Shown here: positions 1 through 8,459 of the stretch, in pieces
Numbering within the stretch: the stretch's first letter is position 1
How the letters are laid out: each line of letters opens with the position of its first letter
Assembly: GCF_905220705.1 (NCBI RefSeq)
Contig: NZ_CAJNAT010000007.1
Span: forward strand, 248,001-312,000
Source of the DNA: Paraburkholderia domus
GTDB lineage: Bacteria; Pseudomonadota; Gammaproteobacteria; Burkholderiales; Burkholderiaceae
Length of the DNA: 64,000 bases
Direction of reading: 5' to 3'
Notes under the pieces: model-generated
What the model was told of the DNA's origin: nothing
What the model saw: only the letters and a program-made list of their open reading frames with translations
The model's database searches: none
Position numbers and translations under genes: made by a program

Positions 1-144
1 GCAGGAAGCGCTGGCCGCAGCTGCAGCAATTTCTTCATTTCCCGATTCCATTTTCAAAGATAGCCTGCTAGAATTATGTTCTTACTCGACGGCAAGACAG
101 TCTTGAACGAGACTGAAACACCGTAAGAGTCCAGCAGTACAGAT
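1..144. other. Left flank of the tRNA gene; possible 5' end of a minus-strand gene
   Basis: On the minus strand an ATG at 51 (or an internal ATG near 38, which would begin MKKLLQLRPALP) opens a frame that runs off the left edge. Only 13 to 17 codons are visible and no good ribosome binding site precedes them, so a gene cannot be confirmed. The stretch 52-144 presumably holds the promoter of the tRNA gene. A TAGAAT lies near position 69, but I could not pair it with a convincing -35 box. Confidence 0.25.
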
Positions 145-221
145 CGGGGTGTAGCTTAGCCTGGTAGAGCGCTACGTTCGGGACGTAGAGGCCGGAGGTT
201 CGAATCCTCTCACCCCGACCA
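145..221 (+). tRNA. tRNA-Pro (anticodon CGG)
   Basis: A 77-base gene folds as a full cloverleaf with an encoded CCA end. The acceptor stem is CGGGGTG/CACCCCG with discriminator A, the anticodon stem is CTACG/CGTAG, and the loop TTCGGGA puts anticodon CGG at 179-181. The T arm contains GGTTCGAATCC. It reads the proline codon CCG, which is common in this high-GC genome. tRNA genes are frequent integration sites for islands, but I found no copy of its 3' end further right in the window. Confidence 0.97.
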
Positions 222-247
222 GATTTGCCTTGTTAGTTCAAGGCTCG

Positions 248-280
248 AAAAACCGCCCAGCTTGCTTGGCGGTTTTTTGT
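248..280 (+). terminator. Rho-independent terminator of tRNA-Pro
   Basis: AAAAACCGCC (248-257) pairs with GGCGGTTTTT (268-277) around a 10-base loop, and the right arm runs into a T tract. It starts 26 bases after the CCA end, as expected for a single-gene tRNA transcript. Confidence 0.85.
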
Positions 281-1094
281 TTTGGGCCGTCGGTTTGGGC
301 GCATTCGACTATCTGCGTCAGAGCGCGTGGACATCCATCAAATTGCCGAGCGATACCACAGCCTCGCGCGTCTCTGGAAATTCTGGCCGCCTGCTGCTCC
401 GCCCCCCCTCCTGAAAGGCCCCCGGCCTGCTCTGGGTTTGCCGCCCGCCGCTGACCAATGCGGCCGCAAGCACTCACGCATCCGAACAGAACCGCACTGC
501 TCGGGATGTCGGCTCGTTGATTGGGTGCGGGGCGCAAGCCGCGCCCCGCGCCTAGTCCCATCCGTGCAAACTTCGGCTCGAGAAATTTCTGGATAATGCG
601 ATTTTTCTATCGCATTAATCCGTTAATATTTTTTACAAGTCAAATTTTATCTTTAAATCGCAACACATCCGCATTGATCTCAAAGCGTTTTACATCAACG
701 CCACGCCACACTTATCCCATCTTGATAATTTTTAGCGCAAGTTCTTTTAAAAAAACCAACTGACCGACTTGCCATTGCGATGGAAGCCGAATAACATCGC
801 ATCCATCAAATCACCCTCACCATATATTTTGGCATCCTTATGAATATGCGCCCGTCCACACATGTCATTTGCGCGCCCATAGCGGCTGCGTCAAACGCAT
901 AAGGATCAATCCGGGCAACCGACACACGAGCACCCGCTCCAAGAAAAAGTCTGAATTTTTCTTAAATAAAGCCGCGCCGATTAAGACGATTCAAGAACAG
1001 CCTTAAAACCGTTATTCATCGAGTCAAAGCGACCTAATCGACATTAATTTAATACTGATTCAGATCAATTATCACACTGCTCAGGAGCATCCAT
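281..1094. other. Gene-poor region between tRNA-Pro and the T6SS locus
   Basis: I see no credible gene here: the open frames are short, overlap each other, lack ribosome binding sites and resemble no known family. The left part (to about 590) is GC-rich and contains a perfect 9-bp hairpin at 527-549 (GCGGGGCGC/GCGCCCCGC, loop AAGCC). The right part is AT-rich; bases 601-660 have only 13 G or C of 60. An inverted repeat lies at 595-616 (AATGCGAT/ATCGCATT, 6-base loop). The T6SS promoter must lie in the right part or just before tssA, but I could not pick out a clear sigma70 or sigma54 site. Confidence 0.6.
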
Positions 1095-2153
1095 TTGACA
1101 AACACGCTCTCACTCGATCAAATCGACTCCCTTAATCCTGAGCAGCCATGTGGAATCGATCTGGAATATGACGCCGCATTCACGGCGTTACAGCAAGCCG
1201 CCACCGGCGCTCGCGAGCAGCAGTTCGGCGACACCCTGATTCCTGCCGTCGCGCCGGACTGGCATCACGTCAAAACGCTGGCCGTCGATCTGCTTGGGCG
1301 CAGTGTAGATTTGCGAATCATCACGCTGTTGACTCAGGCGTGGACTGAAATCGACGGTTTGCCCGGTTACGCGAAAGGTCTCGCCCTTGCCGCGGAAACA
1401 CTTGAACAGCAGTGGGACAACGTCCATCCACAGTTGCGGATCGAGGGAGAGTTCGATCCGCTGGTCCGTGTCAACGCTGTCGCTGCGCTGACCGACTCGA
1501 AGGGCGCAGGACGCGCCGCCCGCGACGCAACCTTGCTGCGCTTGGGATCCGGCGATCTATCGTTGCGCGAAGCCGCGGCGATCCTTGAGGGCAATCCGGG
1601 CGCCATTTCGGGAAACGGGCCGTCATCGCCCGGCGGTATTCAGAAGACGGCATTACGTGCAGCACTTGCCGCTGAGCAAACTCAACTGACCGCTGTCCCG
1701 CAACTGCTCGATTCGATCGAGCGAATCCGCCAGCAGATCACCACGAAGCTCGACATCTCCTGGGTTCCCTCGGCAAGCGCGGTGGAAGACCCGTTACAGA
1801 CCGTGCAAAGAGCGATTCTTGCGTCAAGGGTCCGAGGCGATCCGCAGACCCCGAGCGGAGTCGAGCCTGCCGTGAAGCAAGCCCATTCAGTCGCCGCACA
1901 TGTTGCGCGCGCGCCCGTCGTGTGCACGCCAATCGGGTCACGCGAGTCTGTCATGCGCGCACTGGAAGACGCTTGCGTCTATCTGGAGCAAACAGAGCCG
2001 AGTCATCCCGCACCGCTGCTGATCCGGCGCGCCCAGCGTCTGATGCAAATGAACTTCTACGACATTGTCCGCGATGTGGCGCCCGCAGCATTACCTCAGC
2101 TGGATGTGCTGGCCGGCCGCGCACAGAGCACCTCGGACAACCTGAACGGCTAG
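1095..2153 (+). CDS. tssA: Type VI secretion protein TssA (ImpA family)
   Basis: TssA proteins organise baseplate, sheath and tube assembly in the cytoplasm. The 352-residue protein has the ImpA N-terminal domain in about residues 10-130 and the conserved C-terminal segment around EPSHPAPLLIRRAQRLM (about 300-320), which is followed by a region typical of the short, TssA1-like class. The start is TTG at 1095, chosen because AGGAG (1083-1087) sits 7 bases upstream and no ATG in this frame fits. It is the first gene of the T6SS operon, 50 bases before tssB. The family is clear; the TTG start should be treated as likely. Confidence 0.92.
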   Translation: MTNTLSLDQIDSLNPEQPCGIDLEYDAAFTALQQAATGAREQQFGDTLIPAVAPDWHHVKTLAVDLLGRSVDLRIITLLTQAWTEIDGLPGYAKGLALAAETLEQQWDNVHPQLRIEGEFDPLVRVNAVAALTDSKGAGRAARDATLLRLGSGDLSLREAAAILEGNPGAISGNGPSSPGGIQKTALRAALAAEQTQLTAVPQLLDSIERIRQQITTKLDISWVPSASAVEDPLQTVQRAILASRVRGDPQTPSGVEPAVKQAHSVAAHVARAPVVCTPIGSRESVMRALEDACVYLEQTEPSHPAPLLIRRAQRLMQMNFYDIVRDVAPAALPQLDVLAGRAQSTSDNLNG

Positions 2154-2203
2154 GGCGGCACGCACCGGCTAGTACGCCAATCAAATTAAGCGGAGAACTT
2201 CAG

Positions 2204-2764
2204 ATGGGCAATTCGAACGCTTCAAGAGCAAAAGCGACCGGACAAAAATTCATCGCACGCAATCGCGCGCCGCGGGTTCAGATCGAATACGACATCGAGA
2301 CCTACGGCAGCGAGCGCAAGGTGGAAATACCCTTCGTGATGGGCGTGATCGCCGACCTTGTCGGCAAATCGACGCAGCCGCAACCCGATCTCGAACAGCG
2401 CAGATTCTTCGAGATCGATATCGACAACTTCGACGGCCGCCTGAAATCGATCAGGCCGCGCGTCACGATGCAGGTCCCGAACAGCATCTCAGGACAAGGG
2501 TTGCTAGCCGTGGATCTCAGCTTCGAAAGTCTTGGTGATTTTTCGCCCGACGCCATCGCGGCCCAGGTCCCTGCGCTCAATCAGTTGCTGCAAGCGCGTT
2601 CGCAACTGTCGAATCTGCTGTCGTATATGGACGGCAAGAGCGGCGCGGCGGAACTGATTACCCAGGCACTGAAAAGTCCGTCGTTGCTCAAGGCGCTGGC
2701 GGACGCCCCGAGTTCGCCGAATGCCGGGGATGCGGCCGGAACCGCAGGCGCCGAGCGCCAATAA
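2204..2764 (+). CDS. tssB: T6SS contractile sheath small subunit TssB
   Basis: TssB (VipA/ImpB) joins TssC to build the contractile sheath around the Hcp tube. The ATG at 2204 is preceded by GGAGA at 2192-2196. The frame stays open upstream into tssA, but that part overlaps tssA in another frame and is not coding. The product has 186 residues. It begins with a short basic stretch and carries the family block APRVQIEYDIETYGSERKV followed by IPFVMGVIADLVG. It lies 50 bases after tssA and 51 bases before tssC. Confidence 0.95.
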   Translation: MGNSNASRAKATGQKFIARNRAPRVQIEYDIETYGSERKVEIPFVMGVIADLVGKSTQPQPDLEQRRFFEIDIDNFDGRLKSIRPRVTMQVPNSISGQGLLAVDLSFESLGDFSPDAIAAQVPALNQLLQARSQLSNLLSYMDGKSGAAELITQALKSPSLLKALADAPSSPNAGDAAGTAGAERQ

Positions 2765-2815
2765 CGTGAATAACGCGAGGCATTCCTTCCTCTCAGGATC
2801 GTTCGAAAGACTGCA

Positions 2816-4330
2816 ATGAATCATACAGAGTCCCCCTTGCCACAACAGTTCATGCCGACGCTCTCGGCTGAGCGCTTTTCCGCTTCTCTAATCAAGGAGT
2901 TCAATCCGCGCACCGAACAGGCGCAGCAAGCCATCGACGGAGCGATGAAAACGCTCGCGTTGCAGGCACTGGAAAACGCGGTGGTCATGTCCGACGACGC
3001 GTACCAGACGATTCAGACCGTGATCGCCGAGATCGACCGTAAGCTCTCGGAGCAAATCAACGCCATCATTCATCACGAGGATTTCCAACAGATCGAGTCC
3101 TCCTGGCGCGGGCTGCACTATCTGGTCAACAACACAGAGACCGACGAACTCCTGAAAATTCGCTGCCTGCCAGTGACAAAGACAGAGTTGAGCCGGGTGC
3201 TCAAGCGCTACAAGGGTGTCGCCTGGGATCAAAGCCCGATCTTCAAGAAGGTCTACGAGGAAGAGTACGGTCAATTCGGCGGGGAACCACTCGGTTGCCT
3301 CATTGGCGATTACTACTTCGATCACAGTCCGCAGGACATCGAGACGCTCGGAGAAATGGCGAAGATCGCGGCAGCCGCTCATTGCCCATTTATCACCGGC
3401 GCGTCGCCCGCAGTCATGCAAATGGAGTCGTGGCAGGAATTGTCGAACCCACGCGATCTCAGCAAGATCTTTCTGAATTCCGAGTACGTCGGCTGGCGCC
3501 ATCTTCGAGACATGGAAGACTCCCGCTATCTCGGCCTCACCATGCCGCGCTTTCTGGCTCGCCTGCCCTACGGCGTTCGCACCAATCCGGTCGATGCTTT
3601 CAACTTCGAAGAAGACACCGACGGCGCCAACCATGAGCGCTACGCATGGATCAATTCTGCCTATGCCATGGCGACCAACATCAACCGTTCGTTCAAACAC
3701 TACGGCTGGTGTACATCGATTCGCGGCGTCGAATCCGGTGGCGCCGTCGAGGACCTACCCGCTCACTCGTTTCCAACCGACGACGGTGGCGTCGACATGA
3801 AGTGCCCCACGGAAATCGCCATCAGCGACCGCCGCGAAGCGGAACTCGCGCGCAACGGCTTTATGCCTTTCATTCACCACAAGAACTCCAACCTTGCGGC
3901 GTTTATCGGCGCCCAGTCATTGCAACGGCCCGCGGAGTATCACGACGCCACGGCCACGAACAATGCGAGGCTCGCGGCACGACTGCCCTACCTGTTCGCG
4001 TGCTGCCGCTTTGCGCACTATTTGAAATGCATCGTGCGCGACAAGGTCGGCTCGTTCAAGGAACGCAGCGAGATGGAAACATGGCTCAACAACTGGATCA
4101 TGAATTACGTGGACGGCGATCCGGTCAACTCATCGCAGGACACCAAGGCGAGAAAGCCACTCGCAGCAGCGTCCGTCGTGGTCGAAGATATCGACGACAA
4201 CCCAGGCTACTACAGCGCGAAATTCTTTTTACGACCGCATTATCAATTAGAAGGGCTAACCGTATCACTACGCCTCGTTTCACAATTGCCCGCGCTCAAA
4301 CACGGTGATTCAGCAGCGCATTCGTTTTGA
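2816..4330 (+). CDS. tssC: T6SS contractile sheath large subunit TssC
   Basis: TssC (VipB/ImpC) is the main sheath protein and its contraction drives the Hcp/VgrG needle outward. The 504-residue length is normal. Recognisable family blocks are SSWRGLHYLV (about residues 93-102), GDYYFDHSPQD, the PRFLARLPYG region and the C-terminal GYYSAKFFLRPHYQLEGL handshake segment. It follows tssB directly and is followed by hcp after 35 bases. No truncation or missing block is visible. Confidence 0.97.
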   Translation: MNHTESPLPQQFMPTLSAERFSASLIKEFNPRTEQAQQAIDGAMKTLALQALENAVVMSDDAYQTIQTVIAEIDRKLSEQINAIIHHEDFQQIESSWRGLHYLVNNTETDELLKIRCLPVTKTELSRVLKRYKGVAWDQSPIFKKVYEEEYGQFGGEPLGCLIGDYYFDHSPQDIETLGEMAKIAAAAHCPFITGASPAVMQMESWQELSNPRDLSKIFLNSEYVGWRHLRDMEDSRYLGLTMPRFLARLPYGVRTNPVDAFNFEEDTDGANHERYAWINSAYAMATNINRSFKHYGWCTSIRGVESGGAVEDLPAHSFPTDDGGVDMKCPTEIAISDRREAELARNGFMPFIHHKNSNLAAFIGAQSLQRPAEYHDATATNNARLAARLPYLFACCRFAHYLKCIVRDKVGSFKERSEMETWLNNWIMNYVDGDPVNSSQDTKARKPLAAASVVVEDIDDNPGYYSAKFFLRPHYQLEGLTVSLRLVSQLPALKHGDSAAHSF

Positions 4331-4365
4331 TCATTGCAGTCGCTTCAATCAATAGGAAGGTGGAA

Positions 4366-4848
4366 ATGTCAGTTGATATGTATATGCGGGTGGACAGTGT
4401 AACGGGCGAGTCCAAAGACGCCAACCATAAGGGATGGATCGACATCCAGTCCTATACATGGGGCGCAACGCAACCCGGCAGCATGGCGACCGGCAGCGGC
4501 GGCGGCATCGGCAAGGTGAGCTTCAACGATTTGCAGGTCGAAACCTTCATGGACAAGGCCGCGCCCGCAATCCTCAAATACTGCGCCAACGGCAAGCATC
4601 TGCCGAAGGTCGAGATTTCCGTGTGCAAAGCTGGCGGCTCACAAATCGAGTATCTGCGCATCACCTTGTCCGAGGTGTTGGTGACGACCGTACAGCAAGG
4701 TGCGGCGAAGGGGTCCGAGGCTGTCAGCATCACCTACTCGTTCCAGGCCGCGAAAGTGCGCAAGCAATACTGGGAGCAAACGGACCAGGGCACCAAAGGT
4801 GGAGAAAGCGTGCTCGCCTGGGACATCAAGGAGAACCGCGAGGTCTAG
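4366..4848 (+). CDS. hcp: T6SS tube protein Hcp
   Basis: Hcp hexamers stack to form the inner tube and can carry small effectors. The ATG at 4366 is chosen because AGGAAGG (4354-4360) lies 5 bases upstream; an in-frame ATC-rich extension upstream overlaps the end of tssC and has no binding site. The product has 160 residues, the usual size, with the family start DMYMRVDSVTGESKD and the conserved GWIDIQSYTWG block. There is no C-terminal extension, so this is a plain structural Hcp and not an evolved one. Confidence 0.97.
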   Translation: MSVDMYMRVDSVTGESKDANHKGWIDIQSYTWGATQPGSMATGSGGGIGKVSFNDLQVETFMDKAAPAILKYCANGKHLPKVEISVCKAGGSQIEYLRITLSEVLVTTVQQGAAKGSEAVSITYSFQAAKVRKQYWEQTDQGTKGGESVLAWDIKENREV

Positions 4849-4938
4849 CCGCACCATCAACCGGCACGACGTGCGGGCACGGCAGCAAGCGCCTCCCCCG
4901 CACTCCCGTGAACCAACCCGAGCCTTTTTGTGAGCCCA

Positions 4939-5472
4939 ATGCTTCCTTCCGTCCCACTGCGAGATCACGCCACAAGCCGCACGCGTGCGCAGGTCGAGCC
5001 GCTGCCCAACCTGCTTGATAGGCTGATCGGCCAGCGGCCGCAGTCATCAGGTGAAGGCAACGCTGCATTTGCGTCTTCGCGTGTTGAACTGCGCGACACC
5101 GTACTGCGCGACTTGAGCTGGCTGCTGAATTGCGACAACCTCGAAGCAACCGACGATCTCGCCGCTTACCCGCACGTGCGCAATTCCGTGTTGAATTTCG
5201 GCGTGCGCGCATGGGCAGGCGGTCGAGCGTCAACGATCGACTGGGACGAGATGGAAAGTTCGATTCGCGAGGCGATCGTTCAGTTCGAGCCGCGCATTCT
5301 CGCGGAAAGCGTCGAGGTGCGTTGCCATGTACGCGCTCAATCCTATTCCGTCCTGTCGCTGGAAATCACCGGCCGGTTGTGTCCGGCCACGGCACCCCAA
5401 TCCTTCCAGTTTCGCTCGGACGTCGACATTGAGAGCAGCCACATTGCACTGCGTCCGCAGGAAGCCACGTAA
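4939..5472 (+). CDS. tssE: T6SS baseplate protein TssE (gp25-like)
   Basis: TssE is the gp25-like baseplate wedge protein that nucleates the sheath. The 177-residue product carries the gp25/lysozyme-like fold segment in its second half, including the SVLNFGVRAW and SIREAIVQFEPRI blocks. The start is uncertain: ATG at 4939 has a GTGAG four bases upstream, while a GTG at 4930 would add three residues. It ends in TAATG, overlapping the tssF start by one base, which argues for translational coupling. Confidence 0.9.
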   Translation: MLPSVPLRDHATSRTRAQVEPLPNLLDRLIGQRPQSSGEGNAAFASSRVELRDTVLRDLSWLLNCDNLEATDDLAAYPHVRNSVLNFGVRAWAGGRASTIDWDEMESSIREAIVQFEPRILAESVEVRCHVRAQSYSVLSLEITGRLCPATAPQSFQFRSDVDIESSHIALRPQEAT

Positions 5473-7373
5473 TGGACGCTCGCCTGCTCGACTACTACAA
5501 CCGGGAGCTTGCGTACCTGCGCGAACTCGGCGCTGAATTCGCGGCCGAATTCCCCCAGGCCGCCGGACGCCTGGGCATGCGCGGTATCGAAGTGAGTGAT
5601 CCGTATGTCGAGCGGCTGCTCGAAGGCTTCAGCTTTCTCACCGCGCGCATCCAGTTGAAGATGGACGCCGAGTTTCCGCGCTTCTCCCAGCGCCTGCTCG
5701 ACGTGGTGTATCCGAACTATCTCGCCCCGCTACCGTCCATGACGATCGTCGCCATGCAGCCGAACCTGCGCGAAGGTAGTCTGGCATCTGGCTATACGCT
5801 GCCGTCAGGTACGTCGCTGCGCGCCAACCTGACGCCTGGCGAGCAGACCGCGTGTGAATTCCGCACCGCGCACGACGTCACGTTGTGGCCGCTGCGTATT
5901 ACCGATGTCAAACTCGGCGGCGTTCCCGCCGATCTGCCGCTGCCGCGTGGCGATGTGGCTGGCCGCGTGCGTGGCGCGCTGCGTATCGGACTGGAAACCA
6001 GCGGCGTCGGCAATCTGAGCGAGTTACCGCTCGATTCGTTGACGTTTTTTCTCAGCGGTGCGGACAATCAAGCACTGCCGCTGCTGGAACTGGTGCTTGG
6101 ACATGGGCTTGGCGTTGTCTGCCGCGGGTCCTCGGCTGCGGGAGGCACTTGCACACCGCTTGATAGCCAAGCAATCCGCCAGGAAGGTTTCGATGCGGCG
6201 CAAGCGTTGCTGCCGTATGGTTCGCGCTCGTTCCAGGGATACCGGCTGCTGCACGAGTATTTCGCCTTCCCGCAACGCTATCTGTTTTTCAGCATCGGCT
6301 CGCTGCGACGCGCACTGCAAAACGTCGACGGCACCACATTCTCGCTGACCGTCCTGCTCGACGAAGCATCACCCGAACTCGAACGTTCGGTCGATCTGCG
6401 CAGTCTCTCGCTGTTCTGTACGCCGGCCATCAACCTGTTCCCGAGGCACACCGACCGCATCGCCGTCACAAGCCAGCGGTATGAACATCATGTCGTGGTC
6501 GATCGCACTCGGCCACTGGACTATGAAATCTACGGCATCGAGAAAGTTACGGGGCATCGACAGCGTGACGGCGGGAACTGTGAGTTCCACCCTTTCTACG
6601 GCCGCCTCTCCAACGACATCGCCGATCAAGGCCGCTACTTTTCGATGCGGCGCGAAGCGCGGCTGGTCGCCCCGCGCGTCCACGCGGCCAGCGACGCGGC
6701 AAACCGCGCGCCGCGCAGCAGTACAAGGTCGGCGTATGCGGGCAGCGAGGTGTTCGTATCGCTGGTGGACCAGTATGAGGCGCCGTTTTCGGACGACTTG
6801 CGGCACGTGTCCGTCGATGCCCTGTGTACTAACCGCGATCTCGCGCTGCTGATGCCAACCGGCGGTACGAGTGATTTCAGTCTGCGCACGTCAGCCCCTG
6901 TCACCGCGATCCAGGCACTTCGAAGACCTACACCGCCACAACCGCCCCTCGCCGAAAACGAAATTACGTGGCGGCTCGTCAAGCATCTCGGACTCGACTA
7001 CCTCACGCTGACCGATCTGGACGGCGTGCAGGGCGCGCAGGCTTTGCGCGAATTGCTCGAACTGTATGCCGGCTCAGCCGAGGCGGGTGTTCTGCCGGAA
7101 ATCGGCGGTTTGCGCAGCGTTCGAGTTGAACCGGTCTGCCGTCAATTGCCTCAGGCGGGTCCGCCGATGTTCGGCCGTGGCGTGGGTGTGACCGTGCTGT
7201 TCGACGAAGCCTCTTTCGTGGGCGCGAGCACGTATCTGTTCGGCGCGGTGCTCGAGCAATTTTTTGCGCGTCACGTGTCATTGAACAGCTTCAGCGAACT
7301 CGCGGTAGCAACGCTGCAACGAGGAGAAGTGAAGCGATGGCCACCCCGCGTCGGACGCCGCCCAACAGCATGA
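5472..7373 (+). CDS. tssF: T6SS baseplate protein TssF
   Basis: TssF forms the baseplate wedge with TssG, TssE and TssK. The 633-residue protein starts with the family signature LLDYYNRELAYLRELGAEFA, followed by the FPRFSQRLLDVVYPNYLAPLP block typical of the family. The ATG at 5472 shares one base with the tssE stop codon. The 3' end overlaps the ribosome binding site and start of tssG, a coupled arrangement usual for these two partners. Confidence 0.96.
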   Translation: MDARLLDYYNRELAYLRELGAEFAAEFPQAAGRLGMRGIEVSDPYVERLLEGFSFLTARIQLKMDAEFPRFSQRLLDVVYPNYLAPLPSMTIVAMQPNLREGSLASGYTLPSGTSLRANLTPGEQTACEFRTAHDVTLWPLRITDVKLGGVPADLPLPRGDVAGRVRGALRIGLETSGVGNLSELPLDSLTFFLSGADNQALPLLELVLGHGLGVVCRGSSAAGGTCTPLDSQAIRQEGFDAAQALLPYGSRSFQGYRLLHEYFAFPQRYLFFSIGSLRRALQNVDGTTFSLTVLLDEASPELERSVDLRSLSLFCTPAINLFPRHTDRIAVTSQRYEHHVVVDRTRPLDYEIYGIEKVTGHRQRDGGNCEFHPFYGRLSNDIADQGRYFSMRREARLVAPRVHAASDAANRAPRSSTRSAYAGSEVFVSLVDQYEAPFSDDLRHVSVDALCTNRDLALLMPTGGTSDFSLRTSAPVTAIQALRRPTPPQPPLAENEITWRLVKHLGLDYLTLTDLDGVQGAQALRELLELYAGSAEAGVLPEIGGLRSVRVEPVCRQLPQAGPPMFGRGVGVTVLFDEASFVGASTYLFGAVLEQFFARHVSLNSFSELAVATLQRGEVKRWPPRVGRRPTA

Positions 7374-8449
7374 GCAGCGCAATCGCCCATTCATTGCCGG
7401 CGCCGCACGGAAGTCAATTGATCGAGCACTTCTGGCAACGCGTCGCCGAAGCGCCACACAACTACGACCTGTACAACCTGTTGCGCTGGCTGGATGCACG
7501 TGCCGCCGGTCCGGCGCCGCTGGGACGCGCATCGCATCCCGCCGACGAACCGTTGCGGATCGGCCAGTTGCCCTCGCTTGCGTTCGCGCCGGCCACGCTC
7601 GCCGCCGCAACTGGCCCAGCAGAAAACACGAAGCCGCGCGTCCTGATTCACAGCTTCGGGCTATTCGGACCGAACGGCCCGCTGCCCCTGCACCTGACCG
7701 AATTTGTGCGCGAGCGCGCCCGACATCACGACGACCACGCGCTGACCGCTTTCGCCAATCTGTTTCATCACCGGCTGATCCTGCTGTTCTACCGCGCCTG
7801 GGCCGATGCGCAACCTACGGTCAGCCTCGACCGTGGCGACGGCGGGCGTTTCGATCGCTATCTGGCGAGCCTCATCCATCTGGCACGGCCGTCGGCCCGC
7901 CGGCCCGACACGCTGTCCGACCACGCCAGATATTTCATGGCGGGTCATCTGGTGCGGCAAACGCGCAACCCTGAAGGGCTGCGGAACATTCTGCGCACCT
8001 GCCTTGGCGTACCGGTCGAGATCGTCGAATGGATTCCGCAGTGGCTGCCGGTCGAAGAGTCTGAACGCACCACGCTGCGCACTCGCGCGAACACCCGCCG
8101 ACTCGGTGCAAACGCCATGCTCGGTACGGCGGTTCGCGACGCACAGACGAAGTTCGAGATCCGACTCGGACCCTTGTCACGCGAGGAGTACGCAGCTTTG
8201 TTGCCCGGCACCCGCTGCGCGCAGCAGTTGACGGATTGGGTACGCCACTACGCCGGTGTGGAGTGGTCGTGGGACGTGCGCCTGCTCATGGCCGCGAATC
8301 AGGTCGCCGGCACCGTACTCGCCGCCAGCCGTCCTCTCGGTCTCGCCACTTGGCTCGGCACGCGGACCAGCACGCTGGCGGCCGGCGATCTCGTCTATCA
8401 ACCCGAAGCCCGAGCCGCCCGTGTGGCGAACGCTCAGCCCGATCTTTGA
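7337..8449 (+). CDS. tssG: T6SS baseplate protein TssG
   Basis: TssG pairs with TssF in the baseplate wedge. The 370-residue protein has the family blocks YDLYNLLRWLDAR, FGLFGPNGPLPLHLTEFVRER and a central FANLFHHRLILLFYRAWAD. The ATG at 7337 is supported by GAGGAGAAG at 7321-7329. An alternative ATG at 7370 would overlap the tssF stop as ATGA but has no binding site in front. The gene ends 10 bases before vgrG. Confidence 0.95.
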   Translation: MATPRRTPPNSMSSAIAHSLPAPHGSQLIEHFWQRVAEAPHNYDLYNLLRWLDARAAGPAPLGRASHPADEPLRIGQLPSLAFAPATLAAATGPAENTKPRVLIHSFGLFGPNGPLPLHLTEFVRERARHHDDHALTAFANLFHHRLILLFYRAWADAQPTVSLDRGDGGRFDRYLASLIHLARPSARRPDTLSDHARYFMAGHLVRQTRNPEGLRNILRTCLGVPVEIVEWIPQWLPVEESERTTLRTRANTRRLGANAMLGTAVRDAQTKFEIRLGPLSREEYAALLPGTRCAQQLTDWVRHYAGVEWSWDVRLLMAANQVAGTVLAASRPLGLATWLGTRTSTLAAGDLVYQPEARAARVANAQPDL

Positions 8450-8459
8450 AGAAGCCGCC

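Noticed and set aside
281..763. Small open frames downstream of the tRNA
   Set aside because: They overlap each other on both strands, lack binding sites and show only composition-driven residues.
600..1094. Sigma54 promoter before tssA
   Set aside because: A TGGCAT at 830-835 lacks the required GC twelve bases on; no TGGCAC-N5-TTGCW site was found.
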